From NCBI RefSeq assembly GCF_000382345.1, contig NZ_KB908125.1, positions 1-43,461 on the forward strand: a stretch of 43,461 bases of DNA, written 5' to 3'. This document shows, piece after piece, positions 24,628 to 33,811 of this stretch (position 1 is the first letter of the stretch; the number at the start of each line of letters is the position of its first letter). The position numbers and the translations under genes were made by a program. A model generated the notes under the pieces. The model saw nothing but the letters and a program-made list of their open reading frames with translations, made no database searches and was not told where the DNA came from. Origin of the DNA: Massilia niastensis DSM 21313. Its GTDB lineage: Bacteria > Pseudomonadota > Gammaproteobacteria > Burkholderiales > Burkholderiaceae_D.

Positions 24628-25728
24628 TTACGCCGGGTACAGGGCGCCCAGGATGCGCGCGCCGCGCGCCCCGGTGACGGCCGGCAGGTTGCCCGGCGCC
24701 CGGGTGGCGAAACGCCAGCCCAGCCAGGCGAAGGCCAGCGCCTCCACCCGGTTCGGCGCCACGCCCAGCGCCGCCGTCGATTCCACCTTGACGCCGCCGC
24801 CCAGCGCCGCGCCGATCTCGCGCAGCAGGGTGGCGTTGTAGGCGCCGCCTCCACATACATACACCGCGTCCGGCCTTGCGCCTTCGTCCTGGATCGCGCG
24901 CTCGATCGTGAGCGCCGTCAGGCGCGTCAGGGTCGCCTGCACGTCGGCCGGGGCGAGCTCCTGGAAGCGTGTCAGCTTGGCATCGAGCCATTGTTCGTGG
25001 AATAGGTCACGGCCGGTGCTCTTGGGCGCGGGCTGCTGGAAATACGGTTCGTCGAGCAGGACCTCGAGCAGCGGCTGGCTGACCGCGCCGCTGGCGGCCC
25101 AGGCGCCATCCTCGTCGTAGGCGCGGCCCTGGTGGCGCGCGATCCACAGGTCCATCAGCACGTTGCCCGGACCGGTATCGAAGCCGGTGACGCGGCCGTC
25201 GCCATGCAGCACGCTGATGTTGCCGATCCCGCCGATATTCACGACCACGCGCGCCAGTCCCGGCTTGCCGAACGCGGCCTCATGGAAGGCCGGCACCAGC
25301 GGCGCGCCCTGGCCGCCGGCGGCAATGTCGCGGCTGCGGAAGTCGGCGATCACGTCGATGCCGGTCAGTTCGGCCAGCAGGGAAGGATTGTTGGTCTGGC
25401 GCGTGAAGCCCAGTTCGGGGCGGTGGCGGATGGTCTGGCCGTGCACGGCGATCGCGGCCACGGGGCCGGCGGCCGCGGGGAGCAGGGCCTTGACGCACTC
25501 GGCATAGGCCAGCGCCAGGCCGTTGGCGGCCAGCGCTTCGCGCTCGAGTTCATTCGGGCTGGCCGCCTGCAGGGCCATCAGTTCGCTGCGCAGCCCGGCG
25601 GGGAAGGGGGTGAAGGCGGCGGCGATCGTGCGGATGGCGCCGCCTGCGAAGTCGGCCAGCACACCGTCGACGCCGTCGAGGCTGGTGCCGGACATCAGGC
25701 CGATGTAGAGGGATGGGGTCTCGCTCAT
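24628..25728 (-). CDS. anmK: anhydro-N-acetylmuramic acid kinase
   Basis: Phosphorylates 1,6-anhydro-MurNAc in the cytoplasm, opening the anhydro ring for peptidoglycan recycling. It has 366 residues. The ATP-binding and sugar-binding signature segments are visible: GLMSGTSLDGVDGVLADF near the start, DVIADFRSRDIAAGGQGAPL, VVNIGGIGNIS and FDTGPGNVLMD. It follows the M23 peptidase gene on the same strand but is separated by a terminator (25836-25878), so it has its own promoter, perhaps at 25741-25754. The neighbour pair suits a cell-wall recycling locus. Confidence 0.96.
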   Translation of the reverse strand: MSETPSLYIGLMSGTSLDGVDGVLADFAGGAIRTIAAAFTPFPAGLRSELMALQAASPNELEREALAANGLALAYAECVKALLPAAAGPVAAIAVHGQTIRHRPELGFTRQTNNPSLLAELTGIDVIADFRSRDIAAGGQGAPLVPAFHEAAFGKPGLARVVVNIGGIGNISVLHGDGRVTGFDTGPGNVLMDLWIARHQGRAYDEDGAWAASGAVSQPLLEVLLDEPYFQQPAPKSTGRDLFHEQWLDAKLTRFQELAPADVQATLTRLTALTIERAIQDEGARPDAVYVCGGGAYNATLLREIGAALGGGVKVESTAALGVAPNRVEALAFAWLGWRFATRAPGNLPAVTGARGARILGALYPA

Positions 25729-25740
25729 GTTCTTTGTGCT

Positions 25741-25754
25741 CTATTTATATAGTG
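25741..25754 (-). promoter_or_regulatory. TATA-like motif shared with the topB upstream region
   Basis: On the minus strand CACTATATAAATAG ends 12 nt before the anmK start and is preceded by CACACC. The same 14-mer and the same CACACC, with two extra C between them, occur upstream of topB (5218-5231). It may be a -10 element or a regulator site. Confidence 0.4.
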
Positions 25755-25835
25755 GTGTGACGCGTGGATGGCCACTGCGCGGGCAGCTTCGGTCGCCGAT
25801 GCCGCAGGCGCCAGCATACCGGTTCGGCTTCCCCA

Positions 25836-25878
25836 AAACAAAACGCCCTCCGCGCACATGCATGCAGCGGAGGGCGTT
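25836..25878 (-). terminator. Rho-independent terminator after the M23 peptidase gene
   Basis: On the minus strand the stem AACGCCCTCCGC (complement of 25867-25878) pairs with GCGGAGGGCGTT (complement of 25842-25853), followed by TTGTTTT. Perfect 12-bp arms and a 13-nt loop. It separates the peptidase gene from anmK. Confidence 0.85.
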
Positions 25879-25898
25879 CAGGTCCGTCGGTTCGACGA

Positions 25899-27263
25899 TT
25901 AGCGTGCTGCCATCGCCGAGCCGCCCGGGGCCAGCAGCGAGAAGCGGTGGTTCATGTCGGCAGCGGCCATGCGGAAGCGGGTCAGTTCTGCCGGGCTCAG
26001 CGGTTGCTGGGCCAGCGACTTGAACTTGTTCGGGTCCTTGGCTTCGCCGCCGACGCGGAACTCGTAGTGCAGGTGGGCGCCGGTCGACCAGCCGGTCGAG
26101 CCGACATAGCCGATCACCTGGCCCTGGCTGACCTTGGCGCCCTTGCGCATGCCCGGAGCGATGCGGCTCATGTGGGCGTAGGCGGTGCTGTAGTTCGCCC
26201 AGTGCTTGAGGACGATCATGTTGCCGTAGCCATTGCCATTGCCCGAGAAGTCGACCGTGCCGTCGCCTGCGGCGCGGATCGGGGTGCCGGTCGCGGCCGC
26301 GTAGTCGACGCCCTTGTGCGCCTTCCACTTGCCCGAGATCGGGTGCACGCGCATCGAGAAGCCCGACGAGATGCGGGAGAACTCGAGCGGCGACTTCAGG
26401 AATGCCTTCTTCAGCGCCTTGCCGTCCAGGGTGTAGTAACCGCCCTGCTTGGTGGCCGGGTCTTCGTACCAGACCGACTGGTAGCTCACGCCGCGGTTGA
26501 CGAACTCGCCGGCCAGGATGCGGCCGGTCTTGACCAGTTCGCCATCGAGCCAGAAGGTTTCGTACACCACGCTGAAGCGGTCGCCGCGCTTGAGGTCGGA
26601 ACGGAAGTCGATGTTGGTCGAGAACATCTCGATGATGTCGCCGACGACCGAATCCGGAATGCTGCCGCCATCGACGTTGGAGTCGGTGGCCGAGTACAGC
26701 GAGGAGGTGATTTCGCGAGAACGCATCTCCACGCGGCGCTCGAGCTTGGCCGGTGCCTCGTTGGCGACGAACTGCTCGCCCTTGCGCGCCACGGTGATGG
26801 TCTTCGCATCGCCGTCCTTGCCTTCGGTGACGGTGGCGCGCAGCGACAGCAGCAGGCCATTCTCGTCGGTCTCGGCCTGGATGCGCTTGCCGGTCTTGAG
26901 GGACAGCAGGCGGCGGGCGAGTTTGTCGGTGCGGACGAACTTCTGGGCGTCGGCGTCGTCGACGCCAAGGCGGGTGAACAGGGAGCCGAGCGAGTCGCCG
27001 CGGCGAATGCGCTCTTCGTGGATGAACTGCTGCTCGTCTTGCTGGAGGGCTGCGATCTGGTCTGCCAGGTTCGGCAGTTCCAGGGCCTGGGCGACTTGCT
27101 TGACAGGAACGTCGGCCGGGTCCGTTGCGATCGGAGCCACGCCAACGGCGCCAAACGCGCACAGGCTGAGGAAGACGGCGCCGGCGCTGACGATACGCGC
27201 CTTGCGGGTCTTCGGCAGCAGCTGGAGCAGGCGGTTGCCAGTGATTTTATGTATAGGGTTCAT
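25899..27263 (-). CDS. M23 family metallopeptidase (MepM-like murein endopeptidase)
   Basis: A 454-residue envelope peptidase. An N-terminal membrane anchor or signal (about 24-46) is followed by an OapA/Csd3-like N-terminal region with RRGDSLGSLFTRLGV, resembling a LysM-type fold. The C-terminal LytM domain carries the zinc ligands: His316 and Asp320 in KAHKGVDYAAATGTPIRAA, and His397/His399 in GAHLHYEF. All are intact, so it should cut peptidoglycan cross-bridges. Proximity to anmK and tyrS is a conserved order in proteobacteria. It is divergent from tyrS with 152 bp between. Confidence 0.93.
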   Translation of the reverse strand: MNPIHKITGNRLLQLLPKTRKARIVSAGAVFLSLCAFGAVGVAPIATDPADVPVKQVAQALELPNLADQIAALQQDEQQFIHEERIRRGDSLGSLFTRLGVDDADAQKFVRTDKLARRLLSLKTGKRIQAETDENGLLLSLRATVTEGKDGDAKTITVARKGEQFVANEAPAKLERRVEMRSREITSSLYSATDSNVDGGSIPDSVVGDIIEMFSTNIDFRSDLKRGDRFSVVYETFWLDGELVKTGRILAGEFVNRGVSYQSVWYEDPATKQGGYYTLDGKALKKAFLKSPLEFSRISSGFSMRVHPISGKWKAHKGVDYAAATGTPIRAAGDGTVDFSGNGNGYGNMIVLKHWANYSTAYAHMSRIAPGMRKGAKVSQGQVIGYVGSTGWSTGAHLHYEFRVGGEAKDPNKFKSLAQQPLSPAELTRFRMAAADMNHRFSLLAPGGSAMAAR

Positions 27264-27415
27264 GCAATCAGTTAAAATTTGCGGCTGAACTTCCAGGGAT
27301 CTTGTTTCTTATCGTTTTGCAAAGTTTGCTTGCAGTAACGGAAACCGGATCGAGCATTATATCAAAGTATCTGGTCCTACAACCGTTTTAGATAATTTCC
27401 TACATAAGAGCTGTT

Positions 27416-28681
27416 ATGACTTCCAATGCATCCTCCGGTAACGGCGCCCCGGTGAATCCGTCCGCCCCTTTGCCGTTGACCGACAAGGTGCTCGAGTCGC
27501 TCGCCATTGCAAAGCGTGGCGTCGACGAACTGCTGATCGAAAGCGAATTTGCACAAAAGCTGGCGCGCTCGGAGCAGAGCGGCAAGCCGCTGCGCATCAA
27601 GCTCGGCCTGGATCCGACCGCGCCCGACCTGCACCTCGGCCACACCGTGGTGCTGAACAAACTGCGCCAGTTGCAAGACCTCGGCCACCAGGTGATCTTC
27701 CTGATCGGCGACTTCACTTCGATGATCGGTGATCCGTCGGGCCGTAATGCGACCCGTCCGCCGCTGACGCGCGAGCAGATTGAAACCAATGCGATGACCT
27801 ATTTCCGCCAGGCATCGCTGGTGCTGGATGCATCGCGCACCGAAATCCGCTACAACTCCGAATGGTGCGATCCGCTGGGGGCACGCGGCATGATCCAGCT
27901 TGCTTCCCGTTACACTGTGGCACGCATGATGGAGCGCGATGACTTCACCAAGCGTTACAAGAGTGGGACACCGATTGCGGTGCATGAGTTCCTTTACCCT
28001 TTGATGCAGGGCTACGACTCGGTCGCTTTGCAATCAGACCTTGAACTTGGGGGCACCGACCAGAAGTTCAACCTCTTGGTTGGCCGAGAGTTACAAAAAG
28101 ACTATGGGCAAGAGCCACAGTGCATCTTGACGATGCCGCTGCTGGAAGGCCTGGACGGCATCGAGAAGATGTCGAAGTCGAAGAACAACTACATCGGCAT
28201 CACCGAGGCGCCGAACACGATGTTCGGCAAGCTGATGAGCATCTCGGACGAGATGATGTGGAAGTACTACGACCTGCTGTCCTTCCGTTCGCTCGACGAG
28301 CTGGCAAAGCTGAAGGCCGAGGTGCGGGGCGGCGCCAACCCGCGCGATGCGAAAGTGGCGCTGGGCAAGGAAATCGTGGCGCGCTTCCACTCGGCCCAGG
28401 CGGCCGACGATGCGCTGGCCGACTTCGTCAACCGCTCCAGGGGCGGCATCCCGGACGACGTGCCGGAAGTGTCGCTGTCGGGCGCGCCGCTGGGCCTGCC
28501 GCAACTGCTCAGGCAGGCAGGCCTGTGCGCCTCGTCCTCGGAAGCGATGCGCATGGTCGACCAGGGCGGCGTGCGCATCGACGGCGAGGTGATCAGCGAC
28601 AAGGCGCTGCAGCTCGGCGCCGGCAGCTTCGTGTTGCAGGTTGGCAAACGCAAGTTCGCCCGCGTGACCCTGTCCGCATGA
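27416..28681 (+). CDS. tyrS: tyrosyl-tRNA synthetase
   Basis: Class I synthetase charging tRNA(Tyr). It has 421 residues. The HIGH motif is DLHLGHTVVL (HLGH at 73-76), KMSKS is at 251-255 and an S4-like RNA-binding domain occupies the last 70 residues (GLCASSSEAMRMVDQGGVRI). The protein sequence is continuous and normal, but the DNA between about 27900 and 28131 uses different codons: ten leucines there use CTT, TTG, CTC or TTA and none CTG, while the rest of the gene uses almost only CTG. The stop codon overlaps the dtd start by 4 nt. Confidence 0.97.
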   Translation: MTSNASSGNGAPVNPSAPLPLTDKVLESLAIAKRGVDELLIESEFAQKLARSEQSGKPLRIKLGLDPTAPDLHLGHTVVLNKLRQLQDLGHQVIFLIGDFTSMIGDPSGRNATRPPLTREQIETNAMTYFRQASLVLDASRTEIRYNSEWCDPLGARGMIQLASRYTVARMMERDDFTKRYKSGTPIAVHEFLYPLMQGYDSVALQSDLELGGTDQKFNLLVGRELQKDYGQEPQCILTMPLLEGLDGIEKMSKSKNNYIGITEAPNTMFGKLMSISDEMMWKYYDLLSFRSLDELAKLKAEVRGGANPRDAKVALGKEIVARFHSAQAADDALADFVNRSRGGIPDDVPEVSLSGAPLGLPQLLRQAGLCASSSEAMRMVDQGGVRIDGEVISDKALQLGAGSFVLQVGKRKFARVTLSA

Positions 28682-29136
28682 TCGGCCTGCTGCAACGGGT
28701 GGCCGAGGCCGCGGTGCGGGTCGACGGCAGGACCGTCGGCGCGATCGGCCCCGGCCTGATGGTGCTGGTGTGCGCCGAACGGGGCGACACCGAGCGCGAG
28801 GCCGAGGCGCTGCTGACCAAGCTGCTGGGCTACCGCGTGTTTTCCAACGAGGCCGGCAAGATGAACCGCAGCGTGGCCGACACCGAAGGCGGCCTGCTGC
28901 TGGTGCCCCAGTTCACCCTGGCGGCCGACACGAAATCGGGCACCCGTCCCTCGTTTTCGCCGGCCGCCGCGCCGGAAGACGGCCGGCGCCTGTTCGATCA
29001 TGTCGTGCGACAGGCGCGCGCGCGTCATGGCATCGTCGAAACCGGCCAGTTCGGCGCCGACATGAAGGTGTCCCTCATCAACGACGGTCCGGTCACCTTC
29101 TGGCTGCGGATTGATCCAGTCGGGACATCGCGCTGA
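28678..29136 (+). CDS. dtd: D-aminoacyl-tRNA deacylase
   Basis: Hydrolyses D-aminoacyl-tRNA, chiefly D-Tyr-tRNA, as a quality-control step linked to TyrRS. It has 152 residues. The start MIGLLQRVAEAAVRVDG and the two catalytic motifs SGTRPSFSPAA and NDGPVTFWL are clear. The ATG overlaps the tyrS stop (ATGA), so the two proteins are translated in a coupled way, which suits their roles. Confidence 0.96.
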   Translation: MIGLLQRVAEAAVRVDGRTVGAIGPGLMVLVCAERGDTEREAEALLTKLLGYRVFSNEAGKMNRSVADTEGGLLLVPQFTLAADTKSGTRPSFSPAAAPEDGRRLFDHVVRQARARHGIVETGQFGADMKVSLINDGPVTFWLRIDPVGTSR

Positions 29137-29179
29137 AACCCGTGGCGCCGGTCAACAGGTTCAGGGACTGGGAGGACGT

Positions 29180-29845
29180 ATGAGAATCTGGAGCGATTCA
29201 TTTGCCGACGGCGGGGAGATTCCGCCGGAGTGCGCGTTCGCGGTCATCGACCCGGACAATCACATCAAGCTGTCGAGCAACCGCAATCCGCATATCGCCT
29301 GGGACGACGTGCCGGACGGCGCCAAGTCGCTGGTGCTGATCGCGCACGACCCCGACGTGCCTTCCGAAGGAAGCAATGTCAACCGGGAAGGGCGGACCGT
29401 GCCGGCCTCGCTGCCGCGCGTCGACTTTTTCCATTGGGCGCTGGCCGACATACCGGTCTGCCTGAAGTCGCTGGCCGAGGGCATGTTCTCGGACATGGTC
29501 ACGCCGCACGGCAAGCCGGGGCCGCTGGTGCCGTTCACGATCAAGAACGGCACCGAGCACCAGCTGCGCCATGGCGTGAACGACTATTCCGGGTGGTTCG
29601 CCAGCGATCCCGACATGGCGGGCGAGTTCTACGGCTACGACGGGCCGTGCCCGCCCTGGAACGACGAGCGGGTGCACGCCTATATCTTCACGCTGTATGC
29701 GCTCGACATCCCGCGCCTGCCGCTGGAAGGCCGGTTCACCGGCTCCGAGGCGCGGCTGGCGATCCAGGGCCATATCCTGGACGAGGCGCGGCTGTTCGGC
29801 GTGTATTCGCTGAACCCCGAGGTCGCCGCCGCACAGCTCAAGTAA
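29180..29845 (+). CDS. YbhB/YbcL family (PEBP-like) protein
   Basis: A 221-residue phosphatidylethanolamine-binding-protein-like protein. Family motifs are SSNRNPHIAWDDVPDGAKSL, the DPDVP segment (VLIAHDPDVPSEG), the VDFFHWALADIP histidine region and YDGPCPPWNDERVHAYIF. The bacterial relatives have no established substrate. The ATG at 29180 is preceded by GGAGGA at 6 nt, which decides the start. No signal peptide. It lies 43 bp downstream of dtd on the same strand. Confidence 0.9.
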   Translation: MRIWSDSFADGGEIPPECAFAVIDPDNHIKLSSNRNPHIAWDDVPDGAKSLVLIAHDPDVPSEGSNVNREGRTVPASLPRVDFFHWALADIPVCLKSLAEGMFSDMVTPHGKPGPLVPFTIKNGTEHQLRHGVNDYSGWFASDPDMAGEFYGYDGPCPPWNDERVHAYIFTLYALDIPRLPLEGRFTGSEARLAIQGHILDEARLFGVYSLNPEVAAAQLK

Positions 29846-29903
29846 GCTTTTTCAACATTCAACACTAACAACATCGCCCCGAGGTTCGGGCGTACGGAAC
29901 CTC

Positions 29904-30578
29904 ATGTTGCCGACAATATCCAGCGCGCCCGCGGGCGCCACCACGATACTCCTGATCCGCCACGGCGAAACCGCCTGGAACGCCGAACGGCGCCTGCAGG
30001 GGCATCTCGACATCGCCCTCAATGCCGAGGGCGAGCGCCAGGCGGCCGCGCTCGGCGAAGCGCTGGCCGGCGAACGGATCGACCTGGTCGTGTCGAGCGA
30101 CCTGATGCGCGCGCGCCAGACGGCCGCGGCGATCCAGGGGCGAAGCGGGCAGGGCATGGCGCTGGATCCTGCACTGCGCGAGCGCTGCTACGGCGGCTTC
30201 GAGGGCTTGCTGTACAGCGAGATCGCGGCGCGCTTTCCGCGCGAGTTTGCTGAATGGCAAGCGCGCAATGTATATGCGGAACTGCCTCCCGGAACCAACC
30301 AGGGCGAGACGTTCCGCCAGTTTTATGAACGGGTGATGGGGGCGGTCATGGGGCATGCGCGCTTGCATCCAGGCAAGACGCTGGCGCTGGTGGCGCATGG
30401 CGGGGTCCTCGAATGCGCCTACCGCGCCGCGCTTGGCCTGCCGCTGGAAACGCCGCGCGACTTCAAGGTGCATAACGCGAGCATCAACCGCTTCGTGGTC
30501 GAGAAGGAAGGGCTGCGGCTGCTGAGCTGGGGCGAGGTGGACCACCTTCGGCTGGCGGCGCTGGATGATTTGCCATGA
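29904..30578 (+). CDS. histidine phosphatase family protein
   Basis: A 224-residue phosphoglycerate-mutase-like phosphatase. The catalytic motif is LIRHGETAW with His20, followed by the acid-base region LRERCYGGFEG and the second histidine in LVAHGGVLE. This could be an alpha-ribazole phosphatase, a general sugar-phosphate phosphatase or an independent phosphoglycerate mutase relative; the sequence does not discriminate. It lies 58 bp after the PEBP-like gene. The 212-bp gap that follows contains a T-rich stretch but no strong terminator. Confidence 0.88.
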   Translation: MLPTISSAPAGATTILLIRHGETAWNAERRLQGHLDIALNAEGERQAAALGEALAGERIDLVVSSDLMRARQTAAAIQGRSGQGMALDPALRERCYGGFEGLLYSEIAARFPREFAEWQARNVYAELPPGTNQGETFRQFYERVMGAVMGHARLHPGKTLALVAHGGVLECAYRAALGLPLETPRDFKVHNASINRFVVEKEGLRLLSWGEVDHLRLAALDDLP

Positions 30579-30790
30579 CGGCTTCGGTAGGCAAGGGCCC
30601 AGGTGCGTCGCGGATTGTTAGCGTTACCTACCAGAAACGACCCAAACCATCCCTCCAGGCCCCTGCGAACTCCCTTTTTTTCACCCTGCCAATATCACAC
30701 GCGCAACAACTCAACAAAATTGTGCCGATAATTTGAGCAGCGCTTGGGGTAAAATGCCAGGTTCCCGAGAAACTTCCGTGACTTTCTGCT

Positions 30791-31816
30791 GTGCAAATTG
30801 GTCCTCATTTACTGCGTAACAACGTCTTCGTCGCCCCCATGGCCGGGGTCACGGATCGCCCGTTCCGTCAGCTGTGCAAGCAGCTTGGCGCCGGCTATGC
30901 GGTGTCCGAGATGGCCGCGTCCAACCCGCGCCTGTGGGCCAGCGAGAAAACCTCGCGCCGCACCGACCACGCCGGCGAGATGGAGCCGAAGGCGGTCCAG
31001 ATCGCGGGCGCCGATCCCAAGGACCTGGCCGATTGCGCGAAGTTCAACGTCGAGCGTGGCGCCCAGATCATCGACATCAACATGGGCTGCCCGGTCAAGA
31101 AGGTCTGCAACAGCTGGTGCGGTTCGGCCCTGCTGCAGCACGAAGACCTGGTCGAGCGCATCCTGCACGCGGTCGTGGAAGCGGTCGACGTGCCGGTGAC
31201 CCTGAAGTTCCGCACCGGCTGGGATCGCGAGAATAAAAACGCGCTGCGCATCGCGCGCCTGGCCGAGCAGGCCGGCATCGCCATGCTGACCCTGCACGGC
31301 CGCACCCGCGCCGACGGCTACAAGGGCGACGCCGAATACGACACCATCCGCGCCGTCAAGGCCGCGGCCGGCATCCCGGTGGTCGCCAACGGCGACATCA
31401 CCACCCCCGAAAAGGCGAAGTTCGTGCTCGACTATACGGGCGCGGACGCGATCATGGTCGGCCGCGCAGCCCAGGGCCGTCCCTGGATCTGCCGCGAGAT
31501 CGACCACTACCTGCGCACCGGCATCCACCTTCCGGCCCCGGAAGTGGACGAGGTGCGCGAACTGATGAACGAACACCTGCCGGCCCATTACGCCTTCTAT
31601 GGCGAATACGTCGGCGTGCGCACCGCGCGCAAGCACATCGGCTGGTATGTACAGGACTTGCCGGGCGGAGAAGCGTTCCGCCAGAGCATGAACCTGCTCG
31701 AATCGACGGCCGAGCAGCTGGCGGCGGTCGACGAATTTTTCAAATCGCAGCACAGGTACGGGGAGCGGTTACAATACCGCCCCGCGCGTCCTGCCCATGA
31801 AGCGATCGCGGCTTAG
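30791..31816 (+). CDS. dusB: tRNA-dihydrouridine synthase B
   Basis: FMN enzyme reducing uridine to dihydrouridine in tRNA. It has 341 residues with a GTG start; the preceding frame offers no better ATG. The flavin barrel begins NVFVAPMAGVTDRPFRQLC and the catalytic cysteine is Cys100 in INMGCPVKK. The flavin-phosphate segment is PVVANGDITTPEKA with GADAIMVGRAAQGRPW. The next motif reads KKVCNSWCGSALL, with a cysteine where many relatives have alanine. It is followed by fis, as in E. coli and most proteobacteria. Confidence 0.96.
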   Translation: MQIGPHLLRNNVFVAPMAGVTDRPFRQLCKQLGAGYAVSEMAASNPRLWASEKTSRRTDHAGEMEPKAVQIAGADPKDLADCAKFNVERGAQIIDINMGCPVKKVCNSWCGSALLQHEDLVERILHAVVEAVDVPVTLKFRTGWDRENKNALRIARLAEQAGIAMLTLHGRTRADGYKGDAEYDTIRAVKAAAGIPVVANGDITTPEKAKFVLDYTGADAIMVGRAAQGRPWICREIDHYLRTGIHLPAPEVDEVRELMNEHLPAHYAFYGEYVGVRTARKHIGWYVQDLPGGEAFRQSMNLLESTAEQLAAVDEFFKSQHRYGERLQYRPARPAHEAIAA

Positions 31817-31895
31817 TTTTACAAAAATAAAAAGTATTCGGAGACAGCTGCGCGCAAGCGGAGCAATCATTAACCAGGATGAAGCAGCAGAAGAC

Positions 31896-32129
31896 ATGAG
31901 CAAAGAAAGTATCCAGGAAGTCGTCCAGAAGAGCCTCGAGGACTATTTCAACGATCTGGGCGAGCAGAAGCCGACCAACATCTACGACATGATGGTGCTG
32001 ACCGTCGAAAAACCGGTCCTCGAAGTCGTGATGTCGCGCGCCGACGGCAACCAGTCGCACGCGGCCCAGATGCTGGGTATCAACCGGAATACTTTGCGAA
32101 AGAAACTGCAGGAGCACGGGCTGCTCTAA
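31896..32129 (+). CDS. fis: Fis family nucleoid-associated DNA-binding protein
   Basis: A 77-residue protein matching betaproteobacterial Fis: an N-terminal helix MSKESIQEVVQKSLEDYFND, a middle dimerisation part and the C-terminal helix-turn-helix GNQSHAAQMLGINRNTLRKK. The beta-hairpin arms of the enteric protein are reduced, giving a shorter form than the 98-residue E. coli Fis. The ATG at 31896 gives the family start; the open frame upstream overlaps the dusB end and is not used. It is 79 bp after dusB and probably on the same transcript. Confidence 0.94.
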   Translation: MSKESIQEVVQKSLEDYFNDLGEQKPTNIYDMMVLTVEKPVLEVVMSRADGNQSHAAQMLGINRNTLRKKLQEHGLL

Positions 32130-32216
32130 GAGCGCGGGTAGGTGGCCGCGCGTCCTGGCGTGGCCAAACCGGGTCCGCGCGCCCGGACGCAAGAATTTTC
32201 AACAACAGGCCACACC

Positions 32217-33806
32217 ATGATCAAACAAGCTCTGATTTCCGTCTCCGATAAAACCGGCGTGCTCGACTTCGCACGCGCGCTCAGCGCGCTCGGCGTCAAC
32301 CTGCTGTCCACCGGAGGCACCGCCAAGCTGCTGCAGGAGAACGGCCTGCCGGTGACCGAAGTCGCCGACTACACCGGTTTCCCGGAAATGCTCGACGGCC
32401 GGGTCAAGACCCTGCACCCGAAGGTACACGGCGGCATCCTGGCGCGCCGCGACCTGCCGGAACACGTCGCCAAGCTCGACGAACACGGCATTCCGCAGAT
32501 CGACATGGTCGTGGTCAACCTGTACCCGTTCCAGCAGACCGTCGCCAAGCAGGAATGCTCGCTGGAAGATGCGATCGAGAACATCGACATCGGCGGCCCG
32601 ACCATGCTGCGCTCGGCGGCCAAGAACCACCGCGACGTGGTCGTGATCGTCGATCCGGCCGACTACGGCGTGGTGCTGGCTGAAATGAAGGGCGCCGGCG
32701 GCGAGGGCAGCAGCCCGGTCAGCTACGAGACCAAGTTCCGCCTGGCCAAGAAAGTGTTCGCCCACACCGCCCAATACGACGGCGCGATCACCAACTACCT
32801 GACCAGCCTGGGCGAAGACCGCGCGCACGCGACCCGTTCCAGCTATCCGCAGACCCTGAACATGAGCTTCGAGAAAGTCCAGGACATGCGCTACGGCGAG
32901 AACCCGCACCAGGGCGCCGCCTTCTACCGCGACCTGTCCGCCGTCGACGGCGCACTGGCCAGCTACCGCCAGCTGCAGGGCAAGGAACTGTCGTACAACA
33001 ACATCGCCGACGCCGACGCGGCCTGGGAATGCGTCAAGTCGCTGGGCGGCCTGGGCCAGCCGGCCGGCTGCGTGATCGTCAAGCACGCCAACCCGTGCGG
33101 CGTGGCGATCGGCGTGGATGCGCTCGACGCCTACTCGCGCGCCCTGCAGACCGACCCGACCTCGGCCTTTGGCGGCATCATCGCCTTCAACGTCGAGGTC
33201 GACGGCAAGGCGGCCGAAGCGCTGAGCAAACTGTTCGTCGAAGTCCTGATCGCGCCTGTGTTCACCGCGGAAGCGCGCCAGATCATGGCGGCCAAGCAGA
33301 ACGTGCGCCTGCTCGAGATCCCGCTGGGCGCCGACCAGAACCCGTACGACGTGAAGCGCGTCGGCGGCGGCGTGCTGGTGCAGTCGCCGGACGCGAAGAA
33401 CGTCGGCCTGGACGAACTGCGCGTGGTCACCAAAAAGCAGCCGACCCAGCAGCAGCTGCAGGACATGATGTTCGCCTGGCGCGTGGCCAAGTTCGTCAAG
33501 TCGAACGCCATCGTGTTCTGCGGTAACGGCATGACCCTGGGCGTCGGCGCCGGCCAGATGAGCCGTATCGACTCGGCCCGCATCGCCTCGATCAAGGCCC
33601 AGAACGCCGGCCTGTCGCTGGCCGGTTCGGCCGTGGCCTCGGATGCCTTCTTCCCGTTCCGCGATGGCCTGGACGTGGTGGTCGACGCCGGCGCGACCTG
33701 CGTGATCCACCCGGGCGGCTCGATGCGCGACCAGGAAGTGATCGACGCCGCCGACGAGCGCGGCGTGGTGATGCTGTACACCGGCACCCGTCACTTCCGT
33801 CATTGA
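32217..33806 (+). CDS. purH: bifunctional AICAR transformylase / IMP cyclohydrolase
   Basis: Catalyses the last two steps of IMP synthesis. It has 529 residues. The N-terminal cyclohydrolase domain has ALISVSDKTG, STGGTAKLL and LHPKVHGGILARRD. The C-terminal transformylase domain has KHANPCGVA with the catalytic Lys-His pair and SDAFFPFRDG near the end. The ATG at 32217 is the family start; the frame before it is not protein-like. It follows fis by 87 bp. Confidence 0.98.
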   Translation: MIKQALISVSDKTGVLDFARALSALGVNLLSTGGTAKLLQENGLPVTEVADYTGFPEMLDGRVKTLHPKVHGGILARRDLPEHVAKLDEHGIPQIDMVVVNLYPFQQTVAKQECSLEDAIENIDIGGPTMLRSAAKNHRDVVVIVDPADYGVVLAEMKGAGGEGSSPVSYETKFRLAKKVFAHTAQYDGAITNYLTSLGEDRAHATRSSYPQTLNMSFEKVQDMRYGENPHQGAAFYRDLSAVDGALASYRQLQGKELSYNNIADADAAWECVKSLGGLGQPAGCVIVKHANPCGVAIGVDALDAYSRALQTDPTSAFGGIIAFNVEVDGKAAEALSKLFVEVLIAPVFTAEARQIMAAKQNVRLLEIPLGADQNPYDVKRVGGGVLVQSPDAKNVGLDELRVVTKKQPTQQQLQDMMFAWRVAKFVKSNAIVFCGNGMTLGVGAGQMSRIDSARIASIKAQNAGLSLAGSAVASDAFFPFRDGLDVVVDAGATCVIHPGGSMRDQEVIDAADERGVVMLYTGTRHFRH

Positions 33807-33811
33807 TGATT

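Noticed and set aside
30586..30632. GGTAGG/CCTACC inverted repeat after the phosphatase gene as a terminator
   Set aside because: Arms of only 6 bp are 35 nt apart and no T-run follows directly.
31080..31130. Extra cysteine in the dusB motif KKVCNSWCGSALL as a sign of altered activity
   Set aside because: The catalytic Cys100 and the flavin-binding segments are intact; the second Cys is probably normal variation in this bacterial group.
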